From positions 1-64,000 of the forward strand of contig JBCCAY010000019.1 in the NCBI GenBank assembly GCA_039814575.1: DNA of 64,000 bases, given 5' to 3'. The DNA is from MED-G105 sp039814575 (lineage in GTDB: Bacteria > Pseudomonadota > Alphaproteobacteria > Caulobacterales > Parvularculaceae). The translations under genes were made by a program, and so were the position numbers. A model generated the notes under the pieces. The model ran no database searches. It worked only from the letters and a program-made list of their open reading frames with translations, and was not told where the DNA came from. Below are positions 22,655 to 32,173 of the stretch, one piece after another (position 1 is the stretch's first letter; each line of letters begins with the position of its first letter).

Positions 22655-25006
22655 TCACCCCAATGAAGACTGTCGCGATTTCGCATTGGAGCGGGTCTTT
22701 TTTTTCTTCTTTGTTTTCTCTGCTCGTGCCGTTTTCTTCGCCGCCTTTTTCGCCTTGCTCTTGGCGAGGCGTCCTTTTGGTTTGGTACCTGCTTTCTTGT
22801 CTGAAGCTTTCCCGTTCGACGGCTTGTTGCCGCGGCGCGTTTTCTTTTCCCCCGCCGCGGGGTTCGACAGCATCTCGAAACGCAGACCGCCCGTCAGCGG
22901 CGCGGCTTCCGCAAGACGCACGCTCACGGGTTGGCCGAGATAATAGCGCCCGCCGCTCGTCTCGCCGATAACGGCGTGGGCCGCCTCATCAAAGCGAAAC
23001 CGTTCAAAGCCGAGTGCGCGCATGGGTACGAACCCATCTGCGCCTGATTCATCAAGCGCGACAAAGACGCCGAAGCGCGTCACCCCACGGATGCGGCCGT
23101 CAAACTCATCGCCGACTTTTTCTTCCAGAAATCCCGCAAGATAGCGGTCTGTCGACTCTCGTTCGGCGGCCATGGCGCGGCGTTCAAGGTCGGAGATAAG
23201 CTCCGCGGTGTCGTCAAGGTCTTCCGCTTCGCTCGCCGTTTGTCCGCCGGCCCCTAATTTGCACGCTTTGACGAGGGCGCGGTGCACTATCAAGTCTGCA
23301 TACCGACGGATGGGTGAGGTGAAATGCGAGTATCGTGCGAGGTTCAAACCGAAATGGCCGAGATTTTCCGTGGCGTAAACGGCTTGGCGTTGGGAACGTA
23401 AAACGACTTCGGACACCATTTCCTTTTGCTCGCGTTCGCCGGCGAGTTTTAGGAGCTGATTGAAATGGCGCGGGCGCACCGAGCCGCCTTTAACGAGGGA
23501 GTAGTCTAGCGTCGCAAGGTAATCGCGCGTGGCGTCAAGGCGCTCCGGGTCGGGCGCGTCGTGCACGCGATAAATTTGCGGCGTGCGTTTTTCTTCTAGG
23601 GTTTCCGCCGCGGCGATGTTGGCGAGAATCATGAACTCTTCAATGAGGCGGTGAGCGTCGAATCGCTCCCGTCGCTCAATGCGGGCGACGTTGCCGTCAT
23701 CGCCGAGCACAATGCGCCGTTCGGGCAAATCAAGGTCGAGCGGCGCACGCTTTTGTCGTTCCGTCCAGCGCGTCTTAAAAGCCGTGTAGAGATGGTTTAG
23801 CGTTTCATCAACGACGCCCTCGGTTTGCGGCGCGGTCATACGCTTCTGTGCGTCTTCATAGCTGAGGCGTGCGGCCGACCGCATCATTCCCCGCATGAAC
23901 TTGTGGCGGATTTTTTGTCCGTCTTTGTTCAGCGTCATTTCAACGGCGAGGCAGGGGCGGTCTTCGCCTTCGCGCAGTGAGCACAAATTATTGGAGAGCT
24001 TTTCCGGCAGCATCGGCACGACGCGGTCGGGAAGATAGACCGAATTGCCGCGCCGGCGCGCTTCTTTATCGAGAACGCCGCCGGGCCTAACGAACCAGCT
24101 GACGTCGGCGATCGCGACGATGATCTTAAACCCGCCGTCATTGTCTGCGGCGTCATCGGGCGCTGCCCAGACCGCGTCGTCATGGTCCTTCGCGTCCGAG
24201 GGGTCGATGGTGAGAAGGGGGAGGGTGCGCAAATCTTCGCGCTCGCCAAGGGACGGGGTCTCGGCTTTCTCCGCCGCCTGAAGAACCGCCTCCGGCAATG
24301 CTACGGGAATGCCGTGATTGGCGAGCGCGATCAGCGAAAACGAATTGCGGTCATTGATATGTCCGGCGATCTCGCGCACCCGCGCGCGCGTCGCAGAAGC
24401 GCCGCGGCGGTTGACGGTTTCGCACCAGACGAGGTCGCCGTCTTCTGCGCCGCGGGTTTCTTCTTTGTCGATGGTGAGTTTGTTGCGGGCGCGCCGTTCC
24501 ACGGGGTCGGCGACGCCGCCGAAGCGGGTTTTGCGAAAGACGGCGAGAAACCGGTGCGCGCTTTTGCCAATCGGTTTTATGATGCGTACGGAATAGCCGT
24601 TATCGCCTTCTTTGGTGAGGCGTGCGAGCAAGCGATCGCCGACACCAGGCGTCGGTTTCGTCTTTTCCGCCTCTCGTCGTGAAAGGCGGATCATTGGCGG
24701 TTCGGCGTCGCCGCGCCACGACGCCGGCATACATAAAAGATCGCCGTCGTCGTCGACGGACATAACGTCCACGGGCAAGACCGGCGGTAAGTCGCCCGGC
24801 GCGCGGTGACGTTTGTTCGCTTCTTTTTCGAGGAGACCTTCATCGGCCATGTCGCTCAGCAATTGGCGCAGTTCTGCGCGCTCAGCGCCCTTTATGTTGA
24901 AGGCGCGCGCGATATCCCGGCGCGTCGTCTTGCTGTCGGCCTCGGCGAGATAATCGAGGATCGCCTGTTTCGTCGGCAGGGCGGAGGCGGCGCGCGGTGG
25001 GGGCAA
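22655..25006 (-). CDS. rnr: Ribonuclease R
   Basis: RNase R is a processive 3'-5' exoribonuclease that can unwind structured RNA. The 783-residue protein has an N-terminal helix-turn-helix-like region (TKQAILDYLAEAD), cold-shock-like domains, the RNB catalytic domain with the metal-binding LLTIDPSDAKDHDDAVW and RRRGNSVYLPDRVVPMLPEKLSN, the ARYSHFTSPIRRYADLIVHR motif, a C-terminal S1 domain (VGDEFDGRIRGVTRFGVFVAL) and a basic tail rich in Lys. The start is read as TTG at 25006, the only start before an in-frame stop 33 bases upstream that keeps the N-terminal helix; a later start is possible. The gene usually sits next to topA in related bacteria; here an S41 and an M23 gene lie between. Confidence 0.95.
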   Translation of the reverse strand: MPPPRAASALPTKQAILDYLAEADSKTTRRDIARAFNIKGAERAELRQLLSDMADEGLLEKEANKRHRAPGDLPPVLPVDVMSVDDDGDLLCMPASWRGDAEPPMIRLSRREAEKTKPTPGVGDRLLARLTKEGDNGYSVRIIKPIGKSAHRFLAVFRKTRFGGVADPVERRARNKLTIDKEETRGAEDGDLVWCETVNRRGASATRARVREIAGHINDRNSFSLIALANHGIPVALPEAVLQAAEKAETPSLGEREDLRTLPLLTIDPSDAKDHDDAVWAAPDDAADNDGGFKIIVAIADVSWFVRPGGVLDKEARRRGNSVYLPDRVVPMLPEKLSNNLCSLREGEDRPCLAVEMTLNKDGQKIRHKFMRGMMRSAARLSYEDAQKRMTAPQTEGVVDETLNHLYTAFKTRWTERQKRAPLDLDLPERRIVLGDDGNVARIERRERFDAHRLIEEFMILANIAAAETLEEKRTPQIYRVHDAPDPERLDATRDYLATLDYSLVKGGSVRPRHFNQLLKLAGEREQKEMVSEVVLRSQRQAVYATENLGHFGLNLARYSHFTSPIRRYADLIVHRALVKACKLGAGGQTASEAEDLDDTAELISDLERRAMAAERESTDRYLAGFLEEKVGDEFDGRIRGVTRFGVFVALDESGADGFVPMRALGFERFRFDEAAHAVIGETSGGRYYLGQPVSVRLAEAAPLTGGLRFEMLSNPAAGEKKTRRGNKPSNGKASDKKAGTKPKGRLAKSKAKKAAKKTARAEKTKKKKKTRSNAKSRQSSLG

Positions 25007-25117
25007 GGGGCGAAAAACTCTCGAAAAGTTGGTGGATCAAACGGGCGTAATAGCCGAACGCGCGCCATAGCACGATTAATCACCGGACATAAGCGTTGCG
25101 CGCGGTCGCAGAAGCGG

Positions 25118-25726
25118 TCAACGCGATTGCAAAGGATTGATCGCTCTTCCGTCGACGCGGATTTCGTAGTGGAAATGGACGCCGCTCGCATTGCCGGAGG
25201 CGCCGGCGCGACCAATCGCTGACCCTGCGTTCACCCGACGACCGGGTCGAACGTTGGCGCTGACTGACGATAGGTGAGCGTATCGGGTGACGACGCCGTT
25301 TCCATGGTCGATGTCCACATAGCGGCCATAGCCGCGGGCGCTTGTGACGGCGCTGACAACGCCGGTCCCGCCCGCGCCGACGGGGACTTTGCCGCCGGGC
25401 GCGATATCAATTCCTTCATGCAGGCGGTTTGGAAGATCGATGCGCCGGTGGCGGTCGCCGAAGCCCGTCGTCAGGCAGCCGCGCACTGGCGCGCTCGCCA
25501 ATCTCTTGCCGCGCACTTTGATATAGGGGGAAAAGTTCGCCACGCGGCCTGCTTTGTCGGTCGCCGGGGCGTTGCGGACGGTAAAGCCTTTGCAGAGCTT
25601 TAATGGGCTCGTCTGCGGCGCAACCGATGCGCCGCCGCCCGGCGCCGTCGCGCAGCCCGCAAGGACGGTTACCGCGAAGCAGCTCGCCGCCAGTCCCAAA
25701 CGCTTTCCTGCAAACGCCACGCGCAT
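25118..25726 (-). CDS. M23-family metallopeptidase lipoprotein
   Basis: The 202-residue protein carries a lipobox (VLAGC, Cys near residue 25) and so is probably a lipoprotein. Its C-terminal half is an M23/LytM domain with the zinc ligands of HEGIDI (His and Asp) and HFHYE (HxH), and the usual GNGVVTRYAHLSS segment. These peptidases cut peptide crosslinks of peptidoglycan. With all ligands present it should be active. TTG at 25762 would extend it by 12 codons, but the ATG at 25726 gives the better signal. It lies 111 bp upstream of rnr on the same strand. Confidence 0.88.
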   Translation of the reverse strand: MRVAFAGKRLGLAASCFAVTVLAGCATAPGGGASVAPQTSPLKLCKGFTVRNAPATDKAGRVANFSPYIKVRGKRLASAPVRGCLTTGFGDRHRRIDLPNRLHEGIDIAPGGKVPVGAGGTGVVSAVTSARGYGRYVDIDHGNGVVTRYAHLSSVSANVRPGRRVNAGSAIGRAGASGNASGVHFHYEIRVDGRAINPLQSR

Positions 25727-25824
25727 GGCGAAAAGTAAAAGGCGAAAAAGCGGCCGGAGCAAGGCGCCCGTGAAATCCCACTTGAAATTTCATAGGCGCT
25801 TGCGCTCGGTTGACCCGCCGAATG

Positions 25825-27462
25825 TTATTTCGGCGACGTCATATCGCGTCCGCCGGTGAGGGCTTCGCGCGCTGGCTTACGGCGCGAGACAGTGAAGGCC
25901 TCGCTCCCGACGGATCGCCCGCCGATTCCGGAGACAGAGAGAGCCGCCGGCGCCGTCGGGCAGGTGTTCGTCGCCCGGTACTGCAGCGCCGCGGCGAGGA
26001 GCGCCTCGCTCGAATCGCCAAGCTCGTTATCGAGATCGTCGGCGACGGCGCAGCCAGTGACGCGCACGCCGTTCGTTGCGTTGGAGTTCGCTGCGATAAA
26101 GCCGTCCGCGTAGTCGCCGAAGCCTTGATCGTTCACGCCCTGGAACTGGATGGTGAAATAGGTCTCGCCGCAATTGTCTTCCGGGAAGAAGCCAAAGGGT
26201 TTGCCGCAGGTCGGCCGACCGATCAGGATGACCTCGATATTAATGCCGCGCAGGGCGTTAATGATCGATTCGCTGCCGCTGCAGGTTTCTTCCGTCGTCA
26301 GAATAAAGACCCGCGACAAATTCAAGCTGGGCAGCGGCGTGCCGGCGGTCAATGAAAACCCAAGCGTCGTATCGTAAAACGGATCAGGCGTATTCGCTTC
26401 ACCCGTTGCGGGGTTAAGGTTTCCAGCGTCGTCGTTAAATCGGAACGCTTCAAAGACCCGCCCATTGGTCGCTGAGGCGCCGGCGACCATGTAACTAATC
26501 TGCGAGGCGATGTCTAACAGTCCACCACCGTTATACCGTAAGTCGAGAATGAGGTCGCTGACGCCGGAGCTTTGCAGATTAGTGAAAGCGTCGACAATGT
26601 CCGCCTCGGAAGAGAACGGGGACAGCGTGTTGATCAGAAGATAGCCGACGTCGCCGGTTCCCGTGTTGATGACGCCGAAGCGGTTGACCGATTGCGTCGC
26701 GATATCGGCGGCCGTCAGTGTGATTGTCCGTGTGCTTGCTGAACCTGGGTTTTGAACAACGAAAGTATGCTGCTCGCCAGCGTTTTGGGGAGCAAAGGCC
26801 CGATCCAATATGTCTATCTCGGCTTGTGTAACGCCGCCATTGACGATGTCGACGCCGTCGGCCTCAAGCATCCGCGTACCGCGGACTAATTGTGTCTGAC
26901 CGCCGACGACTGCTGACGCTGGCGTATTCGGGTCCGTGTAAAGAACGCGCAAATCACGCGGCAGGGTGGTCGATAAAAAGACAAAGCGCGCGCCATAGTC
27001 GGGCAGCGGCTCGGACAACAATTCTTCCAGATATTCTTCTGTGTTGATGCTGAAGTGAAAGTCGTCTTTCGGCGCGCCGGACGATGTGGTTTCTAGGGTT
27101 TTGAGAACGTCGAAATACTCCGTTGCCGAACCGAAATTGGATGGGTTTTGGTCGACGACTTCGTCGTTCCAAAGATAGGTTTCATTCGTCCAAGACCGCA
27201 GCCAGAATTTCTCTTCTAGAAGCGAGCCCGCTTCGTCGGTGAAGGCGAACCCTTCAAGGTCGGTTCCCGTGCGCACCGTTTCGCACTGGTCTTTAAACGT
27301 GCTGGACGGGGCGAAAACGCCGCTCGTGAAGACTGGCGCGGGGTCGTTTTGCTGGTTTGACGGGGGTGTTGAAGCGTCGTCATCGCCGCCGCCATTGCTG
27401 CAAGCAATGGCGAACGCGCACAAGGCGCCGCCGGCGATTACTTTAAAATTACTCTTTGACAT
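25825..27462 (-). CDS. S41-family peptidase, lipoprotein
   Basis: A 545-residue exported protein. The N-terminal hydrophobic stretch ends in a lipobox (AFAIAC), followed by a Gly/Asp/Ser-rich linker. A C-terminal-processing-peptidase-like core follows: GDVGYLLINTLSPF, DLILDLRYNGGG, and the catalytic TTEETCSGSESIIN (Ser) with GRPTCGKPFGF (Lys) about 25 residues later, which is the Ser-Lys dyad of S41 peptidases. A PDZ-like region with RVLYTDPNTPASA and TRMLEADGVD precedes it. Substrates are likely envelope proteins; none can be named. The start at 27462 (MSKSNFK) puts the lipobox near residue 21. It reads in the same direction as topA, which lies upstream. Confidence 0.85.
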   Translation of the reverse strand: MSKSNFKVIAGGALCAFAIACSNGGGDDDASTPPSNQQNDPAPVFTSGVFAPSSTFKDQCETVRTGTDLEGFAFTDEAGSLLEEKFWLRSWTNETYLWNDEVVDQNPSNFGSATEYFDVLKTLETTSSGAPKDDFHFSINTEEYLEELLSEPLPDYGARFVFLSTTLPRDLRVLYTDPNTPASAVVGGQTQLVRGTRMLEADGVDIVNGGVTQAEIDILDRAFAPQNAGEQHTFVVQNPGSASTRTITLTAADIATQSVNRFGVINTGTGDVGYLLINTLSPFSSEADIVDAFTNLQSSGVSDLILDLRYNGGGLLDIASQISYMVAGASATNGRVFEAFRFNDDAGNLNPATGEANTPDPFYDTTLGFSLTAGTPLPSLNLSRVFILTTEETCSGSESIINALRGINIEVILIGRPTCGKPFGFFPEDNCGETYFTIQFQGVNDQGFGDYADGFIAANSNATNGVRVTGCAVADDLDNELGDSSEALLAAALQYRATNTCPTAPAALSVSGIGGRSVGSEAFTVSRRKPAREALTGGRDMTSPK

Positions 27463-27575
27463 TGCCGGCGCTTCTACTCTTTGCAAACAAAATTATTAAC
27501 GATCGCGGATCGTGCGGATCGCCATGCAATAGTCAAGCCGGAAGCATGGTTAACGATTGCTTAGATGTGTAAAGC

Positions 27576-27591
27576 GCCCCTTATATGGGGC
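27576..27591 (-). terminator. Hairpin after topA
   Basis: GCCCC (27576-27580) and GGGGC (27587-27591) close a six-base TTATAT loop. On the minus strand GCGCTTTACAC follows, so the T-run is short. It stands 87 bases past the topA stop, before the S41 gene. Confidence 0.4.
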
Positions 27592-27678
27592 TCGCCGCGG
27601 GGATTTCCTTAACGTGAACGTGTCCCCGGAGAGGTGTCCCGGACATGCGTAACGTCGCCGCATCACGTCCGGCGTGCG

Positions 27679-30366
27679 TCACTCGGAAGGCTCGGCGGCC
27701 GTTTTTGTCGTTTTCTTCGTTGCTTTCTTAGTCGCTTTCTTGGCGGTCTTTTTGGTGGCTTTTTTAGTAGCCTTCTTCTTTGTCGCCTTCTTCGCAGTCG
27801 TTTTTTTAGTCGCCGCCTTCTTTGTAGCTTTTTTCTTAGTGGCCTTCTTTTTGGTCGGCTTTTTCTTCTCGCGCGCTGCAATCAGCTCAAGCGCCTGCTC
27901 CAAGGTTACGCTGTCGGGCTCTGTTCCCTTCGGCAGTGTTGCGTTGGTTTTTTCGTGCTTCACATAAGGTCCGTAGCGCCCGTCCATGACATTGACGGGT
28001 TTGCCCGTATCCGGATGTTCACCGAGTTCTTTGAGGGGTTTAGCCGCTTGGCCGCGGCCGGCGCGGGGGTTGGCGCGTTTTTCCGCAATGAGCGTAATTG
28101 CGCGGTTGAGGCCGACTTCAAAGAGCTCATTGACGTCGGGCAAGTTCGCATAGGTTTTGCCGTGTTTCACATAAGGGCCGAACCGCCCGAGGTTCGCTTC
28201 AATTGGCTCGCCGTCCTCCGGGTGCGGACCGATGGTGCGCGGCAAAGACAGAAGCTTTAAGCCTTGCTCGAAATCCACCTCGGCGACAGGCCAGCCCTTC
28301 GGTACGCCGGTGCGTTTGGGCTTTTCTTTCTTTTCTTTGTCCTCGTGGCCGAGCTGAATATAGGGGCCGAACCGACCGATGCGCAGTAAAACCTCAAGGC
28401 CGCTTTCAGGGTCGGTGCCGAGCACTTTATCGCCAGCCGGTTCATCGCCTTTGTCTGAGGCGGAGAGTTGGCGCGTGTGCTGACAGTCCGGATAGTTTGA
28501 GCAGCCGATAAAGGCGCCGAATTTACCGGTTTTGAGGGATAGGCGACCCGTCTCGCAGGCGGGGCATTTGCGTGGATCGCTGCCGTCGCCTTTGTCGGGG
28601 AAAATCAGCGGCCCCAGCGATTCATTCAGCGCGTCGAGCACCTCGGAGATGCGCAGTTCTTTGGTTTCATCGACGGTGGCGATGAAGTCCTTCCAAAATT
28701 CGTGCAGGAAGCGTTTCCAATCGGCGTCGCCATTGGAGATCTCGTCGAGGGTTTCTTCTAAGTTCGCCGTGAAGTCGTACTCCACATACCGCTTAAAGAA
28801 GTTCTCTAAGAACGCCGTGACGATGCGGCCTTTGGAATCCGGCTCGAACCGGTTTTTCTCCAGCGCCACATAGCCGCGGTCCTGGAGCGTTGAAAGGATC
28901 GACGCATAGGTCGACGGTCGGCCAATGCCGAGTTCTTCCAGCTTTTTGACGAGGGAGGCTTCTGAATACCGCGGCGGCGGCTGCGTGAAATGTTGATCGG
29001 TTTTGGCGTCTTTCGCCGTCGCTGGCGCGCCGGCGGCGAGCTTCGGCAACACGCCTGCGCCGTCGTCACTGTCCGCATCGTCGCGGCCTTCTTCATAGAG
29101 TTTCAAAAAGCCGTCAAAGAGAACCACGGAGCCCGTCGCGCGCAGTCCCGTCTTTTTGTCCGCTGACAGAATATCAATCGTCGTTTGCTCAAGGCGCGCC
29201 GATTCCATTTGGCTCGCCATGGCGCGCTTCCAGATAAGCGCGTAAAGCCGGTTCTGGCCTTCGTCGAGGCCGCGAATTTGTCCGGGCAGGCGCGAGAAGC
29301 TCGTCGGGCGAATGCACTCGTGGGCTTCTTGGGCGTTCTTTTGCTTCGTTTTGTAAAGACGCGGCGATTTCGGCAGGTAGGCGTCGCCGAACTCGTCTTG
29401 GATCGTATGGCGCAAATTGCCGAGGGCTTCCGGCGCCATGTCAACGCCGTCGGTCCGCATATAGGTGATGAGGCCCGTCGTCTCGCCGCCAATGTCGATC
29501 CCCTCATAGAGGCGCTGGGCGGTCTGCATGGTGCGTGAGGCGGAGAAGCCGAGCTTGCGCGCTGCCTCTTGTTGCATCGTGGACGTCGTAAACGGCGCCG
29601 GCGGATTGCGTTTCGTCGGCTTCGCTTCAACCGCATCGATGGCGAATGTCGCTTTTTCAATGGCCGCTTTGGCGGCGAGCGCCGAGGCTTCATTGTTGAG
29701 CGTGAATTTTTTGAGTTTTTCGCCCTCGTGCACCGTCATTTTGGCGCGGAAGGGGGCGGCGGCGCCTGAGAGAATATCGGCGTCGACGGTCCAATACTCT
29801 TCCGGCGTGAAGCGCTCGATCTCGATCTCGCGTTCGCAAATCAGCCGTAAGGCGACGGATTGCACGCGCCCCGCAGAGCGCGCTCCCGGCAATTTTCGCC
29901 ACAGAACGGGCGAGAGCGTAAAGCCGACAAGGTAATCAAGCGCCCGCCGGGCGAGGTATGCGTCGACAAGGTCTTGGTCTATTTGGCGCGGTTGCGAAAT
30001 CGCCTCATGCACCGCCGCTTTGGTGATGGCGTTAAAGGCGACCCGCTCGATCGTTAAATCTTTCAGGGCTTTTTTCTGGGCCAGAACTTCCAGAATGTGC
30101 CAGGAAATCGCCTCGCCCTCGCGATCGGGGTCAGTGGCGAGAATCAGTCGATCGGCGCCTTTGACGGCTTTCGCGATCTCATTCACCCGTTTCTTGGAGC
30201 CGGCGTCCAGCTCCCATGTCATGGCGAAATCCTGGGCCGGATCGACGGACCCGTCCTTGGATGGCAGATCGCGGATGTGGCCGTAAGAGGCCAGCACCTG
30301 ATAGTCCGATCCCAGGTATTTATTGATCGTTTTGGCTTTGGACGGCGATTCTACGATGACGACTTG
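27679..30366 (-). CDS. topA: DNA topoisomerase I
   Basis: TopA relaxes negative supercoils through a covalent tyrosine link to one strand. The 895-residue protein has the Toprim domain at its start (VVIVESPSKAKTI and ATDPDREGEAISWH), the active-site segment GLITYMRTDGV with the catalytic Tyr, and one four-Cys zinc finger (CPACETGRL...CSNYPDC). After this are several short Toprim-C-terminal repeats with FGPYV/YGPYVKH motifs and a final 60-residue tail of Lys/Thr/Ala repeats. That tail is common in alphaproteobacterial TopA and binds DNA. AGGA stands just before the ATG at 30366. Confidence 0.97.
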   Translation of the reverse strand, partial: QVVIVESPSKAKTINKYLGSDYQVLASYGHIRDLPSKDGSVDPAQDFAMTWELDAGSKKRVNEIAKAVKGADRLILATDPDREGEAISWHILEVLAQKKALKDLTIERVAFNAITKAAVHEAISQPRQIDQDLVDAYLARRALDYLVGFTLSPVLWRKLPGARSAGRVQSVALRLICEREIEIERFTPEEYWTVDADILSGAAAPFRAKMTVHEGEKLKKFTLNNEASALAAKAAIEKATFAIDAVEAKPTKRNPPAPFTTSTMQQEAARKLGFSASRTMQTAQRLYEGIDIGGETTGLITYMRTDGVDMAPEALGNLRHTIQDEFGDAYLPKSPRLYKTKQKNAQEAHECIRPTSFSRLPGQIRGLDEGQNRLYALIWKRAMASQMESARLEQTTIDILSADKKTGLRATGSVVLFDGFLKLYEEGRDDADSDDGAGVLPKLAAGAPATAKDAKTDQHFTQPPPRYSEASLVKKLEELGIGRPSTYASILSTLQDRGYVALEKNRFEPDSKGRIVTAFLENFFKRYVEYDFTANLEETLDEISNGDADWKRFLHEFWKDFIATVDETKELRISEVLDALNESLGPLIFPDKGDGSDPRKCPACETGRLSLKTGKFGAFIGCSNYPDCQHTRQLSASDKGDEPAGDKVLGTDPESGLEVLLRIGRFGPYIQLGHEDKEKKEKPKRTGVPKGWPVAEVDFEQGLKLLSLPRTIGPHPEDGEPIEANLGRFGPYVKHGKTYANLPDVNELFEVGLNRAITLIAEKRANPRAGRGQAAKPLKELGEHPDTGKPVNVMDGRYGPYVKHEKTNATLPKGTEPDSVTLEQALELIAAREKKKPTKKKATKKKATKKAATKKTTAKKATKKKATKKATKKTAKKATKKATKKTTKTAAEPSE

Positions 30367-30774
30367 CATGCGTCCTAATGCTCTCCGCAATGCTCTTTAG
30401 GGTTCTGGTTTCTTCCCAGTCGCGAGCTTAGGGCAGGCGTTTCCCCAATCGGGAGACATCGCGCCGTCCCATTCGGCCCGCAAGTGGGCGGCTTAGTGCG
30501 CCGCCAACGGCCTTGCTGTCAACTCGTCGCAGCCTTTAGAGGTGAAATTGCTTTTACAACCATAGATAACAAAATGATTGATACCCATCTTAGGTTGCGG
30601 TAAGCCCTAGGAAGATAGCGCTGCGCCCTGCTCCTAAGAGCGAAGGCCAATTAGCGAGAGATCCTGGCCTTGGTGGACCCCATAGGGAGCGTTCCAGGCG
30701 TTGGACCGATCGGCTGACGCTCTCACAATCGGGGACGCTCCGGCAGGTCCGGAGCAAATGGAGCGCAATTTTCG
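30367..30774. other. Intergenic region between topA and a small gene
   Basis: About 400 bp with no recognisable gene. It must carry the topA promoter on the minus strand and the promoter of the 64-residue gene on the plus strand. The right end holds overlapping complementary segments (see the hairpin entry). I compared it by eye with SRP RNA, 6S and tRNA patterns and found no match. Confidence 0.4.
30686..30755 (+). promoter_or_regulatory. Leader with mutually exclusive hairpins
   Basis: GCTCCGG (30737-30743), a CAGGT loop and CCGGAGC (30749-30755) form a perfect hairpin ending 19 bases before the ATG at 30775. ACGCTCC (30735-30741), sharing five bases with that stem, can instead pair with GGAGCGT (30686-30692). 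The two folds cannot coexist, as in an attenuator-style leader. No T-run follows the hairpin. Confidence 0.4.
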
Positions 30775-30969
30775 ATGGCCACTAATCTGCACCAACAGCC
30801 TAATGATGGCGCGCGTCGCGTCGCCGTAAGCCCCTCGGAGGCAGAGACCTATATCGATGACATGCTGGGCGAGCTGCGCACCATCGCCGAAGCGACAAAC
30901 AATGTGCGTTTGCAATATCACCTTCTGTTAGCGCACGAGGCTGTCTCGACGAATACGCGCTCGGGCTAA
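30775..30969 (+). CDS. Small conserved-looking 64-residue protein
   Basis: A cytoplasmic protein with no named function. After a polar lead (MATNLHQQPNDGARRV) it has one helical stretch, AETYIDDMLGELRTIAEATNNVRLQYHLLLAHEAVS, which resembles small alphaproteobacterial hypothetical proteins of similar length that I cannot name. GGAG lies about 13 bases before the ATG. Its stop codon overlaps that of dprA on the other strand by four bases. The presence of a folded leader upstream (30686-30755) makes it look expressed and regulated. Confidence 0.6.
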   Translation: MATNLHQQPNDGARRVAVSPSEAETYIDDMLGELRTIAEATNNVRLQYHLLLAHEAVSTNTRSG

Positions 30970-32165
30970 GCGTCCGCCTCGGGATTGAGGGAAAACAAAC
31001 CGCCAAACTCTTCAATGGCGTCGCCGCTGAGAACGAGGTCGAGGAGCGCGTCGGCGATGCGTCCGGGCCCGACGCGCGCATCGTCGTCAAACGCCCTGAT
31101 GATGTCATCACGGTGGATCGGCGTCGGCGATAACAGATCAAGCACCGCGTTGCGCACTCGCTCAGAGTCTTGCGCATCGAAATCCTCGCCGTCTTCCTCG
31201 GCCCGGCTTCCATCTCGCGCTGCGCCGCCACCCTCAAAATCGAACTCTCCGAGGCGGAAGCCGTCCCGCTCGCGCTCATCGGCACCGCGGATTTGCGCCG
31301 CCAAAGCCATGATGATGTCCTCGGCTGTCTCCGCTAAGGTAGCGCCGTCTCGGATGAGGTTATTGGAGCCCTTGCAGCGCGGATCGAGCGGCGAGCCTGG
31401 CGCGGCGAAAACCTCACGGCCTTGTTCTGCGGCCATGCGCGCGGTGATTAGGGTGCCGGAACGCGCTGCGGCTTCAACCACGACGACGCCGCGTGACAGG
31501 CCGGAGATCAGCCGATTACGGCGCGGAAAGTCTCGAGACGTTGGTTGCGTTCCTGGCGGGCGCTCAGAAATCACAAGTCCCGCGCGGGCGATTTCATGGG
31601 TGAGATCGGCGTGCTCCGGCGGGTAGATGACATCGACGCCGCCGGCGACGACGGCGATGGTGCCCGTTTCAAGCGCTGCTTGGTGGGCGGCGCCGTCAAT
31701 CCCGCGCGCTAAACCTGACACGACCGCATAGCCGCCTTCGCCAAGGCCGCGTGCAAAGTCGGCCGCGAGTTTGCGGCCGACGGCGGACGCGTTGCGCGCG
31801 CCCACAAGCGCGACGGCGGGCTTTTCGAACAGGCTTACGTGACCGAGCGCGTAGAGAATGGGCGGGGGGTCGGCGATGGTGGCGAGGATTGCGGGATAGT
31901 GCGGTTCGATAAGCGCAATCGCTTGCGCGCCGATGGCGTCCGCGGCGGCAAGCTCTGCCTCGACGCTGTCGCGCGAGGCGATGACAAAGGGTTTTTTACG
32001 GCCTGCAGAAGCGGCGAGGGAGGGCAGCGCTTCCAGCGCGGCGCCGGCGTCGCCATATTTCGCCACGAGCCGGCGAAACGTGACCGGCCCAATCGATTGC
32101 GTACGGATTAATTGCAGCCAGTCGAGGCGTTCCGCGCGCGTGAGATCTCTAGAAGCGTTCGCCAT
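30966..32165 (-). CDS. dprA: DNA-processing protein DprA
   Basis: DprA loads RecA on incoming single-stranded DNA during natural transformation. The 399-residue protein has an N-terminal SAM-like helical domain (LDWLQLIRTQSIGPVTFRRLVAKYG), the Rossmann-like DNA-processing domain (VGARNAS, YAVVSGLARGIDGAAH, VAGGVDVIYPPEH, FPRRNRLISGLSRGVVVVEA) and a C-terminal winged helix (IHRDDIIRAF to LFSL). An acidic linker (about 325-345) separates the last two. It starts eight bases after plsY. Like other alphaproteobacterial dprA genes it sits beside plsY and topA. Presence does not by itself prove competence. Confidence 0.95.
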   Translation of the reverse strand: MANASRDLTRAERLDWLQLIRTQSIGPVTFRRLVAKYGDAGAALEALPSLAASAGRKKPFVIASRDSVEAELAAADAIGAQAIALIEPHYPAILATIADPPPILYALGHVSLFEKPAVALVGARNASAVGRKLAADFARGLGEGGYAVVSGLARGIDGAAHQAALETGTIAVVAGGVDVIYPPEHADLTHEIARAGLVISERPPGTQPTSRDFPRRNRLISGLSRGVVVVEAAARSGTLITARMAAEQGREVFAAPGSPLDPRCKGSNNLIRDGATLAETAEDIIMALAAQIRGADERERDGFRLGEFDFEGGGAARDGSRAEEDGEDFDAQDSERVRNAVLDLLSPTPIHRDDIIRAFDDDARVGPGRIADALLDLVLSGDAIEEFGGLFSLNPEADA

Positions 32166-32173
32166 AGCATTGT

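Noticed and set aside
22655..22860. Phe-rich plus-strand frames over the rnr end
   Set aside because: Reverse image of the Lys-rich tail of RNase R.
27679..27870. Lys/Arg-rich reading frames over the topA tail
   Set aside because: They are shifted readings of the Lys-coding repeat at the TopA C-terminus.
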